Positions 1 through 8,841 of a stretch of 64,000 bases of DNA are shown here, piece after piece. The notes under the pieces were generated by a model that had not been told where the DNA came from, did no database searches, and was given only the letters and a program-made list of their open reading frames with translations. A program made the position numbers and the translations under genes. How positions within the stretch are numbered: the first letter of the stretch is position 1; every line of letters begins with the position of its first letter. Source of the stretch: DASRDR01 sp963812945 [NCBI: uncultured Candidatus Rokubacteria bacterium] (lineage in GTDB: Bacteria > Methylomirabilota > Methylomirabilia > Rokubacteriales); assembly GCA_963812945.1 (NCBI GenBank), contig CAWEXD010000008.1, forward strand, positions 1,860,001 to 1,924,000. The letters are read 5' to 3'.

Positions 1-1
1 A

Positions 2-262
2 CTTCCCCGGGGCGGGCCGGACATGCCGAACGACGCCGAGCGCATGCGGCAGGTCCTCTGGCTCATGGAGCAGGGGTACGGGCGTCAGATCCTGCTGTCA
101 CACGACGTGTGCTTCAAGATCCGCCTGACCCGCTACGGCGGCACGGGGCTCGTACACATTCCCCGTCGCATCGCGCCGCGCCTCCGCCAGCGTGGCGCGT
201 CCGAGGCCGACGTCCGGACGCTCCTCGTGGAGAATCCCGCCCGGGCGCTGACGTTCGTCTAG
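2..262 (+). CDS. Phosphotriesterase-like metal hydrolase, C-terminal end (cut by window edge)
   Basis: Only the last 86 codons are present; the reading frame is open to the left edge, so the gene starts outside the window. The segment ILLSHDV carries the Asp that ligates the binuclear metal centre at the end of the TIM barrel in phosphotriesterase/lactonase-family amidohydrolases, and the tail (RGASEADVRTLLVENPAR) is the usual family ending. Substrate cannot be told from this piece. Its stop overlaps the stop of the convergent small gene at 259-513. Confidence 0.75.
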   Translation, partial: LPRGGPDMPNDAERMRQVLWLMEQGYGRQILLSHDVCFKIRLTRYGGTGLVHIPRRIAPRLRQRGASEADVRTLLVENPARALTFV

Positions 263-513
263 GCCGGAGACCCCGCGGGAAGGTCCGCGCCGGCCGGAGT
301 TCCGTCGCAGCTCGGACAGAGCAGCGCCCAGGGCTTCAGGCAGGTGCGCCCGTGGTGGGGCCACTCCTCGTCACACTCGGCGCAGTAATGCGGATGGGGC
401 GTGGCCTCGGCGGCGGCCGCCTGCTGGCGCTTGCGGGCCGACCGCCCGCGGAGCAACATTGCCGTCAGCCCCGCCACCGCCGCCACCCCGACCCCGACCG
501 CGATCACGACCAT
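259..513 (-). CDS. Small membrane-anchored zinc-ribbon protein
   Basis: 84 residues. An N-terminal hydrophobic segment (about residues 2-22, MVVIAVGVGVAAVAGL) is followed by a basic stretch and a zinc-ribbon-like module with CAEC near residue 45 and CPSC near residue 67, plus HPHYC and HHGRTC ligand candidates. The same Cys/His style (HYC..CDEEW) recurs in the N-terminal ribbons of the larger protein at 3377-5392, so the two may be related. Function unknown. The start is the ATG just before the membrane segment; the frame is open further upstream but that part looks non-coding. Confidence 0.6.
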   Translation of the reverse strand: MVVIAVGVGVAAVAGLTAMLLRGRSARKRQQAAAAEATPHPHYCAECDEEWPHHGRTCLKPWALLCPSCDGTPAGADLPAGSPA

Positions 514-571
514 GAGCGGGCTCAGCCTCGCACGCCGCCCGGCCGCTCTCCAAGAAATCCGGCAGGCAAGG

Positions 572-2047
572 TCAGGTCGTGCGCGGCGAGCGGCCGCCCT
601 CAGCCCCGGCCGGCGCGATGCCGGCCCGATGGTGGTCGGCGAGAATCTCGGCGACGCAGGCCGTGACGCGGACCCCCATGGGGATGTGGAGGAACTCGTT
701 CGGGCCATGGGCGTTGGATCCCGGGCCGAGCACGCCCGTGATGACGAACTGCGCGGCCGGGAACCGCCTGCCCAGAAGGCTCATGAACGGGATCGACCCG
801 CCTACCCCCGCCGACATCGGGGGGCGGCCGAAGTGCGTCGTGGAGGCCCGCTGGAGTGACTCGGCGAGCCACGCGGCCAGTGGCGGCGCGTCCCACCCCG
901 GGCTGGGCGTCGCCGGCGTGAATCGGACCTGCGCCCCGTATGGCGGATCAGTCTCGAAGAGCTCTCGGAGCCGCCGCGCCGCGGCGGGGGCGTCGAGCGT
1001 CGGCGGGACGCGGAGGGACACCTTCACCGCCGTCCGCGGCCGAAGCACGTTGCCCCCGTCGGCGACCGGGGGGAGGCCCTCCGCGCCCGTGATCGCGAGG
1101 GCCGGGCGCCAGGTGTGGGCGAGGACCAGCTCCACGGGATCGGCGTGCACCGTCCGCATGCCGGGGACGAGCGGGACCCGGGCCGCGAGGTCGCCCCCGA
1201 TCACGGCCGCGACGTTCCGGGCCTGCTGCACGCGGTCCGGCCGGACCTCCACGTGGAAGTCGCGCGGTCGGATCTCCCCGGTCGCCTCGTCCTCCAGGCG
1301 CGAGAGGAGCTGGCGCAGGATCCGGAAGCTCGAGGGCACGATCCCGGTGGCGCCCGAATGGATGCCCTCGCTCAGGACGTCCACCGACAGGACCCCACCG
1401 ACCAGCCCCCGGAGCGACGTGGCCAGCCAGAGCTGGTCGTAGTTGCCGCACGAGGCGTCGAGACAGATGACGAGAGCGGGCTCCCCGATGCGCGTCGCGA
1501 AGGCGTCCATGTAGGCGGGCAGGTCGGCGCTCCCGCTCTCCTCGCACGTCTCCACGAGGACGACGCACCGCGCGTGAGGGACGCCCTGCGCCTGGAGCGC
1601 CTCGATCGCGGTGAGCGCCGCGAATGCCGCGTAGCCGTCGTCGGCGGCGCCTCGACCGTAAAGCCGATCGCCGCGGCGGACCGGCGTCCAGGGTCCGAGA
1701 CCCTCGCTCCAGCCGGTCATCTCGGGCTGCTTGTCGAGATGGCCGTAGAGGAGGACGGTCTCGTCGGTGTCTCCCGGGACTTCCATCAGCAGCACCGGCG
1801 TCCGGCCCGGCAGTCGCACGACCTCGACCCGAAGACCCTCGACGGGGCGCTCCCGCGCCCATCGCGCGGCGAGCTCCACAGCCTGGTCCAGGTGGCCGTG
1901 CGCTTGCCACTCCTGGTCGAAGCCGGGTGACTTGGCCGGGATCCGGATGTACTCGGTGATGGCCGGAACGATCCCCGTGTCCCATGCATCCTGGACGAAG
2001 GCGCGGAGCCGGTCGGCGGAGTGGGCGGCGGTGGGCGGCGGTGTCAT
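572..2047 (-). CDS. M20-family metallopeptidase (carnosinase/ArgE-DapE-like)
   Basis: 491 residues, normal length for M20 dipeptidases/deacylases. Metal and catalytic residues are visible: YGHLDKQ (His103), GRGAADDG (Asp136), ETCEESGS (Glu169 and Glu170), ICLDAS and, near the C-terminus, GSNAHGPNE. The central insert is the dimerisation lid domain. Predicted cytosolic hydrolysis of a dipeptide or N-acyl amino acid; substrate not resolvable. The ATG at 2047 is preceded at 7 nt by TACGCT and has no Shine-Dalgarno site, so the mRNA is probably leaderless. It diverges from the MFS gene at 2102. Confidence 0.9.
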   Translation of the reverse strand: MTPPPTAAHSADRLRAFVQDAWDTGIVPAITEYIRIPAKSPGFDQEWQAHGHLDQAVELAARWARERPVEGLRVEVVRLPGRTPVLLMEVPGDTDETVLLYGHLDKQPEMTGWSEGLGPWTPVRRGDRLYGRGAADDGYAAFAALTAIEALQAQGVPHARCVVLVETCEESGSADLPAYMDAFATRIGEPALVICLDASCGNYDQLWLATSLRGLVGGVLSVDVLSEGIHSGATGIVPSSFRILRQLLSRLEDEATGEIRPRDFHVEVRPDRVQQARNVAAVIGGDLAARVPLVPGMRTVHADPVELVLAHTWRPALAITGAEGLPPVADGGNVLRPRTAVKVSLRVPPTLDAPAAARRLRELFETDPPYGAQVRFTPATPSPGWDAPPLAAWLAESLQRASTTHFGRPPMSAGVGGSIPFMSLLGRRFPAAQFVITGVLGPGSNAHGPNEFLHIPMGVRVTACVAEILADHHRAGIAPAGAEGGRSPRTT

Positions 2048-2054
2048 GGCGCCG

Positions 2055-2095
2055 AGCGTACCATGCGGCGAACCGACGCACGGCTCCGGTACAAT
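2055..2095. promoter_or_regulatory. Divergent leaderless promoter pair for M20 peptidase and MFS transporter
   Basis: On the minus strand TACGCT (2060-2055) ends 7 nt before ATG 2047. On the plus strand TACAAT (2090-2095) ends 6 nt before GTG 2102. Both are -10-like boxes at the distance expected when transcription begins at the start codon. No clear -35 boxes are visible. Confidence 0.6.
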
Positions 2096-2101
2096 CCAGT
2101 G

Positions 2102-3331
2102 GTGACCCCGGAGGGCGCGCCGCGTGTGAGCGTCTCGCCCCCGTCCGGGGTGCCTTCGCCAAGGACGAGCGCCCCGATGCCCTGGGGCATGCTCGGGACG
2201 CTCGCGGCCGCGACCTTCCTCGTCACGGGCTCGGCGATCGCGCTGTCCCCGTTCCTCCTCGACATCTCCCGGGACCTCGGCACGACGCTCGGCGCCGTGG
2301 CCAACCTCGTCGGGGTGATGAGCGTCAGCTGGGGCCTCGTGTCCGTCGCCGCGGGCGCGGCATCGGACCGGATCGGCCGGCGGCCGGTGCTGGTCGCCGC
2401 CATCCTGGCGCTCGGCGCGGCCCGGCTGGGCCTCTCTTACTCCCACGGATTCGGCGCGGCCGTGCTGTGGCAGCTCCTCGCCGGCGTCGGGGGTGGCGGG
2501 TTCATGGGGACCGTGTTCGCGACGGTGTCCGACCGCGTGGCCATCGCCCACCGCGGCCGGGCGCTCGGCTGGGTCATCACCGGGCAGTCGCTCTCGATGG
2601 TCGTCGGCGTCCCGCTCGTCACGCTCTTGGGCGCCTTCGGCGGCTGGCGGGTCGCGATCGCCACGCACGCGGGGACCGCCCTCCTCGCGGCCGTCGGGGT
2701 CTGGCTCGCCGTGCCGGGAGGGCCCACGGTTGCGGCGGCGCCGGACCGTCCCCGCTCGGCCCTCCGGGGGCAGGTCGGGCTCCGGGTCATGGCCCTCCTC
2801 CTGGCGAACACGATGGAGCGCACGTGCTTCGCGACGATGGCGGTCTACCTCGCGACGTTCCTCCTCACGACCTACGGGGTGACGATGCAGGCGCTCGCCT
2901 TCGCGCTCGCGCTGGTAGCGCTCGGCAACCTGGCCGGCAACGTGCTGGGCGGCTGGCTCGCCGACCGGGTCCCGGCGCGGCCGCTGTCGTTCGCGGCGGC
3001 CTCGGCCGTGACCGCGGCCCTGGCGCTGCCCTTGATGCTGTGGCGGCCCGGCGTCGGGCCGTCGGTGGCGCTCGGGTTCGCCTACTCGCTCGCGAACGCG
3101 GCCGGACGACCGGCGCTCATGGCCACGCTCTCCGAGGTGCCGGCCGACGTGCGCGGCGCGATCCTGGGGCTGAACGTCTCGATGTCGAGCATCGGCTGGC
3201 TCGCGGCGACCGCGGTCGGAGGGTGGCTCGTGGCCCGCCACGGCTTCGGGAGCCTCGGCATCTTGACCGCCGCCGTCTCCTGCGCGGGCGCCCTCCTGGC
3301 GATCCTCGCCTGGCGCGCGAGGCGGCGGTAG
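2102..3331 (+). CDS. Major facilitator superfamily transporter
   Basis: 409 residues with a 12-helix MFS pattern. The loop 2-3 signature is present (SDRIGRRP, about residue 85), and a second DRV motif lies between helices 8 and 9 (GWLADRVPARP). Likely a drug or metabolite exporter or importer of the inner membrane; substrate unknown. The GTG start at 2102 is chosen because TACAAT ends 6 nt upstream; an in-frame ATG at 2063 would lie upstream of that box. Ends before a GC-rich hairpin at 3342-3363. Confidence 0.85.
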   Translation: MTPEGAPRVSVSPPSGVPSPRTSAPMPWGMLGTLAAATFLVTGSAIALSPFLLDISRDLGTTLGAVANLVGVMSVSWGLVSVAAGAASDRIGRRPVLVAAILALGAARLGLSYSHGFGAAVLWQLLAGVGGGGFMGTVFATVSDRVAIAHRGRALGWVITGQSLSMVVGVPLVTLLGAFGGWRVAIATHAGTALLAAVGVWLAVPGGPTVAAAPDRPRSALRGQVGLRVMALLLANTMERTCFATMAVYLATFLLTTYGVTMQALAFALALVALGNLAGNVLGGWLADRVPARPLSFAAASAVTAALALPLMLWRPGVGPSVALGFAYSLANAAGRPALMATLSEVPADVRGAILGLNVSMSSIGWLAATAVGGWLVARHGFGSLGILTAAVSCAGALLAILAWRARRR

Positions 3332-3341
3332 GACCTGCCTG

Positions 3342-3363
3342 GCGCGCACAACCTCGTGCGCGC
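3342..3363. terminator. Hairpin between convergent genes
   Basis: GCGCGCAC, a 6-nt loop, then GTGCGCGC: an 8-bp perfect stem between the MFS stop (3331) and the convergent stop at 3377. There is no T-run, so it may act as a bidirectional Rho-type or weak terminator. Confidence 0.4.
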
Positions 3364-3376
3364 GACAAGGCCGCGT

Positions 3377-5392
3377 CTACCGGGGAGGCCCCTGGGCCAT
3401 GTTGCTTCGGAGGTCGCGGAGTATGGGCTTCGCGCGATCGATCGGGACCGCACGACCGACGCTTCCATCCCGGTATTGCCCGTGCTGCTCGGGCGTCGTC
3501 GCAATCCCCACCGCGTGGCCATCGCTGTTGATCAAGGGGCCGCCCACCGTCTGACTGGGAATCGGGGCGTCGGTGGCGAGATCCCCTCCCGTGGCGACCC
3601 CGGTCGAGGTCACATGCAGGAGGGTCTCACCGTCCCGATCTCGCGGGCTCCCGACGGCGACGACCGCCTCCCCCACCTTGAGGCCCCCCGATTGGCCGAG
3701 CGCGACGTACGGAAGCGCCATGGCGTCGACCTTCAGAATCGCCACGTCGAAGAGCGGATCTCGACGGATCTCGATCACCGGGAGGCGTTGACCGCCGGCC
3801 AGCTCGACTGCGACCGACCGCGCTCCTCTGACCAGTTGCTCCGAGGTCACGATGTAGCCGCTCGGGTCGACGACGAAGCCCAGCCCGGCCGAAGCCCCCG
3901 ACGGGACGACACGCACGAGGGCCGCGTGCGCGGCCTTGAGGCGGCGGGCATCCACACTCGGGCCCGAGTCGGTTCGCCGCCTCGGCGTCTCCTGCGTCGT
4001 GGTGGGTGGCTCGGGCCAGGCCCGCCCAGCGACACGCACTCCTGCCTGAGGGACCCGCGCTGGTACCAGGGGCGCAGCCACGACGGGTTCCGCCGAAGCT
4101 GGCGGCGCCGCCGGCAGGACCGGCGCGGCCGCGACCGGAGCGGCCGGCGCCGGCAGCACGGGACTCGAGACGTTCGGCGGAGGGGACGTCGGGGTGGCCA
4201 CGCCGGCCGCTGACGCCTTCGGTGTCGCCGGGAGCGCGGTGACCCGCGGCGGCAGCGTGAGCGCAGCAGGCGTCTCCGGCGATTCGGCGGTGACGCTTCG
4301 AGACGGCTCGCGCGCTGCCGGCGCCGGCTCGGCCGGTGGCAGGGCTGGCGCGACGGGTTGCGGAGTCGGAGGGACGGGGAGGACCGTCTCGGAACGGCTG
4401 GGCGCGGTGCCGGCGGTTGCCTCCTCCGTCGCCGCGCGGGGTGCCGCCGCGCCACGTGCCGGCGCGGACGGCTGGGGCACGGGTCGGGCGGAAGGAACCT
4501 CCTTCGCTGCCAGCGCTGAAGTGTCTCGCGGTGCGGGCCGGACAGGTGGCAGCGGCGGTGGCGGAACGGGCTCGGCCTCCCGCGTCGCTACCCGCGGCAC
4601 GTCCGGCGGTGCGGGCCGGACGGCAGGCGACGGCGCCGGCCCCGGAACGGGCTCGGCCTCCCGCGTCACCACCCGCGGCACGTCCGGCGGTGCGGGCCGG
4701 ACGGCAGGCGACGGCGCCGGCCCCGCAACGGGCTCGGCCTCTTGCCTTGGAGCTCGGACATCATCCGGTAGCTCCAGGCCGCCCTGAGCACGCGGTTGCG
4801 GAGCGAGCTGGGTGAGTCGTGACTCCCTGAACTCGTCGAACAGAAATCGGTAGACCTGAACCACTCCCGCACCGATGAGGACCGTCGCCACGAGCACGAC
4901 GGCAGCAGGGGCCAACCTCCTGGGAGCCGGGTTGCCGAACCGTCGCCGTTCCTCCTCGCACCCAAGACATTCGGGGAGGGCCGCTCGGCCCGGAGCCGTG
5001 CATGCACTGAAGTGCATCCATGCTTGCTCGCAGCGCGGACAGGAATGGACGTGCTTTCCGGTCCGCCAGCCCGGCGAGCCTCCGGAGACCGGGCTGCACC
5101 ACGGACACTCCGTGCGCTGGTCCTGGGCGCAGGCGCCCTCGTGTAGCCACTCAACGTCGCAGGTCGGGCAACCGTGATAGTGAGCCCGTCCCGCGCACAA
5201 TGGGCAGTCCGCCGCGTCACCAGGGGCAGCATCGCGGCGCGGGCACCGGGCAGAGGGCGCGCCAGCGCGGATCCACGTGTGGCCGTCCGAGCAGCGGTGT
5301 AGATGGTCGTCCGATCCGTTGTCGGTCTCGCTGGGGCGGGCAGGCCTCCCGACGTCTGCCCGGCCACCGCGTCCGAAGATGAATCCCGCCAT
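3377..5392 (-). CDS. Membrane protein: zinc ribbons, Pro-rich linker and degenerate trypsin-like (HtrA-type) domain
   Basis: 671 residues. Residues 1-155 hold several Cys pairs (CPLC, CPTC, CPWC, CPRC, CLGC), read as tandem zinc ribbons. A transmembrane helix follows at about 157-180, then a Pro/Ala-rich linker to about 465 that includes 27-residue tandem repeats, and a C-terminal trypsin-like fold resembling DegP/HtrA. The catalytic positions are altered: the usual TNxHV is TSEQLV (Gln519), the Asp of DVAILKV is kept (Asp549), and GNSGGP has become QTVGGP (Val616). It is therefore probably a non-catalytic sensor or binding domain. Start ATG 5392 has a good ribosome site (gagaggggagc). Confidence 0.8.
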   Translation of the reverse strand: MAGFIFGRGGRADVGRPARPSETDNGSDDHLHRCSDGHTWIRAGAPSARCPRRDAAPGDAADCPLCAGRAHYHGCPTCDVEWLHEGACAQDQRTECPWCSPVSGGSPGWRTGKHVHSCPRCEQAWMHFSACTAPGRAALPECLGCEEERRRFGNPAPRRLAPAAVVLVATVLIGAGVVQVYRFLFDEFRESRLTQLAPQPRAQGGLELPDDVRAPRQEAEPVAGPAPSPAVRPAPPDVPRVVTREAEPVPGPAPSPAVRPAPPDVPRVATREAEPVPPPPLPPVRPAPRDTSALAAKEVPSARPVPQPSAPARGAAAPRAATEEATAGTAPSRSETVLPVPPTPQPVAPALPPAEPAPAAREPSRSVTAESPETPAALTLPPRVTALPATPKASAAGVATPTSPPPNVSSPVLPAPAAPVAAAPVLPAAPPASAEPVVAAPLVPARVPQAGVRVAGRAWPEPPTTTQETPRRRTDSGPSVDARRLKAAHAALVRVVPSGASAGLGFVVDPSGYIVTSEQLVRGARSVAVELAGGQRLPVIEIRRDPLFDVAILKVDAMALPYVALGQSGGLKVGEAVVAVGSPRDRDGETLLHVTSTGVATGGDLATDAPIPSQTVGGPLINSDGHAVGIATTPEQHGQYRDGSVGRAVPIDRAKPILRDLRSNMAQGPPR
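4563..4745 (-). repeat. 81-bp tandem repeat inside the Pro-rich linker
   Basis: The string AACGGGCTCGGCCTC recurs at 4565, 4646 and 4727, an exact 81-bp period (27 codons), giving two full copies and a partial third. It encodes the repeated REAEPVPGPAP...DVPRV unit of the linker. Near-identity of the copies suggests recent duplication. Confidence 0.85.
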
Positions 5393-5705
5393 GCTCCCCT
5401 CTCCCGCCCGCCCGGCGCTCTCCCAAGCGCTGAGGGCAACACACCGCCAGGTCGGTGGTTCTTCCAAACAGCAAGCCAATCGGCCGAGCCGGCGTAGATG
5501 GCCAAATGCACGCGAAAGAGCGATTCGCTCGCGTGCCCCACCGGTCAAGGTGTCGTAGCGGCGTCATTCTGTCGCCGACGTCCAGGCTCGCGTGAGAACT
5601 ACGCGCCCCGGGAATGGGCGATTGGTTGGATACCCGCGCTCGCAGTAGCCCGCAGGCTCGTACGAGCATTGCAGATGAATGCGCCTTTCGTTGGAGACGA
5701 TCGCG
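5393..5705. other. Intergenic region between divergent genes
   Basis: 313 bp between the start of the pseudo-protease gene (minus) and the TPR gene (plus). It must hold promoters for both. I see no convincing -10/-35 pair, no structured RNA and no credible small gene; open frames here look like GC-driven shadows. Confidence 0.5.
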
Positions 5706-7298
5706 ATGAGACACGTAAGCGCTCCAGCCCTGATAACTCTCGTGCTCTACTCGGTCGCCCTCTGCCTCCCCCTGCCGAGCCTACCCGGCCACTCGCACAG
5801 CGCGTGGGCGGACAAGGGTGGCGAGGGTGGCGGCAAAGGGGGAGGCGACAAGGGAAGCGATAGGGGCGACCGGGGGGACAAGGGACACGGAGGCGGCAAG
5901 GGTGGTGGAGGCGGCAAGGGTGGTGGAGGCGACAGGGGGGGGGGTGGTGACCGGGGCGGCGGCGGAGGGGGCGGCGCTGGAGGGAGCGGCGGTGGCGGGC
6001 AGGCTGGGAGCGGGACCTCGCGTGGGGACGCCACTGCCGGTTCGACGGGCGGCGGTGGCGCCAAAAGCGGCTCCGCATCGGGCGGCAGGGGGACAACCGA
6101 CGCCTCCGGGAGTACCAGCCTGAGCGTCGCGGAACGGACCTCGAGTCCCGCCGTCGATCACCATGCCGGTCCGTTCGGGGAGCCGACCCACTCCCGAGCA
6201 AACGGGTTTCTGGGGCCGCTCAGTCTCGAGAGTGTCGCCATCGTGACGCGCACCGCTGCAGCCGATGCCTCCCAGGCGGCCGCCGAGGCCGCTCATCGTG
6301 CCGGCGCGGTGGCTTCGGGGACAGGCCCAAGGACCGCCCTGGCGCGCGCAACCCTGGCGGCGAGCCATGCCGCCGCGCGTCTCGCGTCGGATTCGGCCGG
6401 AACTGCGACCGACGCCGCCGCAGTCACGGAGGCCGAAGCCAACGGCGCGCCGCGTGAGACCGTCGTCCGGCCAGCCATCCACCAGGCGGCCGAGCGGGCC
6501 CGCGATGCGGCGGGCCGAGCGCGTGAAGCGGCCGACGAGGCCGCCGACCGACCGGCGATGGATGCGGTGTCCATGGCTGGTGAGAGGGTGGGCCCCTTCG
6601 CCGCCTTCCGGCGGAGCATGCAGTCCCAGGACGCGTTCGTTCGGGGAGAGACCCTGTACGAGCGGCGGGAGTACCGCGGCTCGCGTTCCGCGTTCCTGGA
6701 GGCGGTGGAGCTGGACTCCAGCCACGACGAGGCGTGGGCGCTGCTCGGGTGGTCCAGCTATTTTCTCGGTGACCACGCTACGGCGACGGTGGCCTTCAAG
6801 GCGGGACTCGAGCGGCAGCCGTCCTGGGAAGGGCTTTACGACGGCCTCGGCTGGAGCAGGTTGCGACTGGCTCGGCCGCACCTTGCCCGCGACGCCTTCC
6901 GGGCGGCGCTCGATCTGGCGCCCGACTACGCCGACGCCCTGCACGGGCTCGGCGAGGCGTACTACGAGCTGGGCCAATACGACCAGGCGCTCGCGCCACT
7001 CGCTGCGGCGGAGCGTCGGCTTCGCCCGCTGGTCGGTCCCGAGCCGCAAGAGCTGCGGGGGGTTCGCAGCCGGCTCGGTTGGAGTCTCTACCGCCTCGGC
7101 CGCTACCCGGAAGCGCTCGCGACGTTCCAGCGCGCCGCCCAGGCAGATCCGGCGCTCCACGAGCCGCAGGCGTGGCTCGGCTGGGCATACCTGAAGCTCG
7201 GACGAAAGGCCGAGGCCCGGGCGGCCTTCGAGCGCGCGCTCAAGATCCAGCCCGGCTTCGCCGAGGCCCAGTGGGGCCTGATCGCGGCCGGGCGCTGA
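5706..7298 (+). CDS. Secreted TPR protein with Gly/Lys-rich and Ala-rich N-terminal regions
   Basis: 530 residues. A signal peptide (about residues 1-35, ending AWA) leads into a low-complexity Gly-rich region (about 36-115, many GGGK/GGGD units) and an Ala-rich, probably helical stretch (about 180-290). Four or more tetratricopeptide repeats fill the C-terminal half (for example EAWALLGWSSYFLGD, AEARAAFERALKIQP). It is probably a periplasmic or surface scaffold. It diverges from the zinc-ribbon/pseudo-protease gene. The ATG at 5706 fits the signal peptide and has GGAG about 9 nt upstream. Confidence 0.75.
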   Translation: MRHVSAPALITLVLYSVALCLPLPSLPGHSHSAWADKGGEGGGKGGGDKGSDRGDRGDKGHGGGKGGGGGKGGGGDRGGGGDRGGGGGGGAGGSGGGGQAGSGTSRGDATAGSTGGGGAKSGSASGGRGTTDASGSTSLSVAERTSSPAVDHHAGPFGEPTHSRANGFLGPLSLESVAIVTRTAAADASQAAAEAAHRAGAVASGTGPRTALARATLAASHAAARLASDSAGTATDAAAVTEAEANGAPRETVVRPAIHQAAERARDAAGRAREAADEAADRPAMDAVSMAGERVGPFAAFRRSMQSQDAFVRGETLYERREYRGSRSAFLEAVELDSSHDEAWALLGWSSYFLGDHATATVAFKAGLERQPSWEGLYDGLGWSRLRLARPHLARDAFRAALDLAPDYADALHGLGEAYYELGQYDQALAPLAAAERRLRPLVGPEPQELRGVRSRLGWSLYRLGRYPEALATFQRAAQADPALHEPQAWLGWAYLKLGRKAEARAAFERALKIQPGFAEAQWGLIAAGR

Positions 7299-7337
7299 TC
7301 TCCTCGCCCACGTCGATCACGAGCTCAGCGCGGCTCC

Positions 7338-7376
7338 GGGGGTCCGCCGGCCGGCGGCTCGGTTCCCCCCCGTCGA
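7338..7376. terminator. Palindromic GC-rich hairpin between convergent genes
   Basis: CCGCCGGCCGGCGG (7344-7357) is a perfect 14-bp palindrome flanked by GGGGG at 7338-7342 and a C-run downstream. It lies between the TPR gene stop (7298) and the UPF0158-like stop (7413), a terminator-like position, but without a T-tract. Confidence 0.3.
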
Positions 7377-7412
7377 CCCCGCTGCCTTCCACGCCGCGAT
7401 CTCCTCCTCCGC

Positions 7413-8135
7413 TCACCGCTCCGGCGGCATAGCGGTCGGCTCGATCCCCTGCTCGGTCAGCCACGCTCGCGCCGCGTCGCGCAGCCGCGCGTCCCGGAGC
7501 GCGAACCATCGCGCCCGCTCCGCCGGATGCTCGAGCAGCACGTGCTTGAACCGCCGGAAGGCGCCGCGGCCGTCGAGGGCAACCTCGAGCCGGTCGCGCA
7601 GCCGAGCGTCCTCGACCGTGGCCGTGAACTCGGCCATCCAGCCGTATTCGACCGATGACCCGAGCGGCTCGACGGGGACCAGGTGCCCGGCGCCGACTCC
7701 GTCGTCGATGTCCTCCTCCGACGGCCAGTCGCCGTCGACCTCCAGGCGATCGACGGGCACCATCTGCACCTCGCCGCTGCGCACGTCGAGGTAATAGCTC
7801 CAGCTGCCGGAGTTCCCGGTGAGCCCCATCTCGAGGTCGTCCCAGCTCACCGGGACCTTCGCCCGCGAGCCGCGGAGCGGTGACGTTTCGGCCCCGAGCC
7901 ACGCGGCGATGCGCTCGCGCTCCGCAGGGGCGAAGTCGCCGCCGTAGAAGCGCAGGAACATGGCACGCCGCAGCGCGCCCGCCGACGCCTGGGGGTCCTT
8001 CGCCCGGACCGAGGCCGCGACCAGGGCTCGGGCGGTGGCGAGCATGGAGGCGCCCATCTTCATCCGCTCGGAGCCCGAGCGCGCGAGGAGCATCCGACGA
8101 TACCTCCGCTCGACGGCCGGCGGCGTGTCAGTCAC
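7413..8135 (-). CDS. UPF0158-like protein
   Basis: 240 residues. The C-terminal two thirds match the UPF0158 pattern: a short DLEMGL motif, then SYYLDVRSGEV, a run of acidic residues (SEEDIDDG) and a terminal region RAAWL/RDAARAWL. The N-terminus (residues 1-80) is helical and basic. Biochemical role unknown. The GTG at 8135 overlaps the stop of the upstream nucleotidyltransferase (GTGACTGA), so the two are translationally coupled and may act together. Confidence 0.65.
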   Translation of the reverse strand: MTDTPPAVERRYRRMLLARSGSERMKMGASMLATARALVAASVRAKDPQASAGALRRAMFLRFYGGDFAPAERERIAAWLGAETSPLRGSRAKVPVSWDDLEMGLTGNSGSWSYYLDVRSGEVQMVPVDRLEVDGDWPSEEDIDDGVGAGHLVPVEPLGSSVEYGWMAEFTATVEDARLRDRLEVALDGRGAFRRFKHVLLEHPAERARWFALRDARLRDAARAWLTEQGIEPTAMPPER

Positions 8136-8673
8136 CGGAGGCCTCCCGGTAGAGCGGGTCGAGGCCGAGGCGGGCGACCCAGCGAGCCAGATAGTCACGA
8201 TCCAGCTCGGCGCACGCGAGGAGGTTCCGCACGTCGGCGAGCTGCACCTCCGAGCGGGTGTCCCTGGCCCAGTGGAGCTTCGAGATGATCAGGTCCTCCG
8301 GCGTGACGAGGAACACCTCGAGCTCGTCGATCGTCACCCGGCGCCGTCGCCGGAACTCCTCGCGCCGGTACTCGCTGTCCTTGCGCACGACACAGTCCAC
8401 CTTGAGCACCAGGTCGCTGTGGATGAGATTGAACGTGCCGCGTTCGGCGATCGCCTCACGCACCGCGTCCCGGTCCACGTAGAAGCCGGTCTCGAACAGG
8501 TCGGACACTCGGTCGGCGTCTTCGATCGACAGCTCCACCACGAGGTCGATGTCACGCGTCATGCGCGGGACGGCGTAGTAGTTGGCCGCCATCGAGCCGG
8601 TCAGCATGTAGGGGATCCCGGCGGCCTCGAGGCGCTCGGTCACGATCCGGAGGACGTCGAGCTCCTCGGTCAA
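8128..8673 (-). CDS. Nucleotidyltransferase-fold protein (AbiEii/DUF6036-like)
   Basis: 181 residues. It carries the minimal nucleotidyltransferase core: TGSMAANYY (Gly-Ser motif) followed by RMTRDIDLVVEL, where the DxD aspartates bind metal, and a later DLIISKLHWARD helix typical of AbiEii-like and DUF6036 proteins. Such proteins occur as toxins or antitoxins but also as stand-alone enzymes. TTG 8673 is the assigned start; a TAGACT box lies at 8754-8749, about 75 nt upstream. Overlaps the UPF0158-like gene by 8 nt. Confidence 0.75.
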   Translation of the reverse strand: MTEELDVLRIVTERLEAAGIPYMLTGSMAANYYAVPRMTRDIDLVVELSIEDADRVSDLFETGFYVDRDAVREAIAERGTFNLIHSDLVLKVDCVVRKDSEYRREEFRRRRRVTIDELEVFLVTPEDLIISKLHWARDTRSEVQLADVRNLLACAELDRDYLARWVARLGLDPLYREASGD

Positions 8674-8841
8674 CAGCGCGCCCTCGCGTGGCTCTCCATG
8701 TCCTCGAGAAGGGCGGCGACCCGGCGCCAGCCGTCCTTTCGACGCCTCAGTCTACATCGTCGCGCCCGAGGCCGGGAGTCGCCGCCGCTGTCGATCGCGC
8801 CCCGTGAGAAAGGCGGGGCTGGAACCCGACTGACCTCGCGG

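Noticed and set aside
2048-3349. Upstream extension of the M20 peptidase frame to give a 925-codon ORF
   Set aside because: The extension is antisense to the MFS gene, is rich in Arg/Gly/Asp repeats typical of GC-rich shadow frames, and the M20 fold is complete from 2047.
4563-4745. CRISPR-like repeat array
   Set aside because: The 81-bp period is in frame, has no spacers and encodes a Pro-rich repeat in a clear protein.
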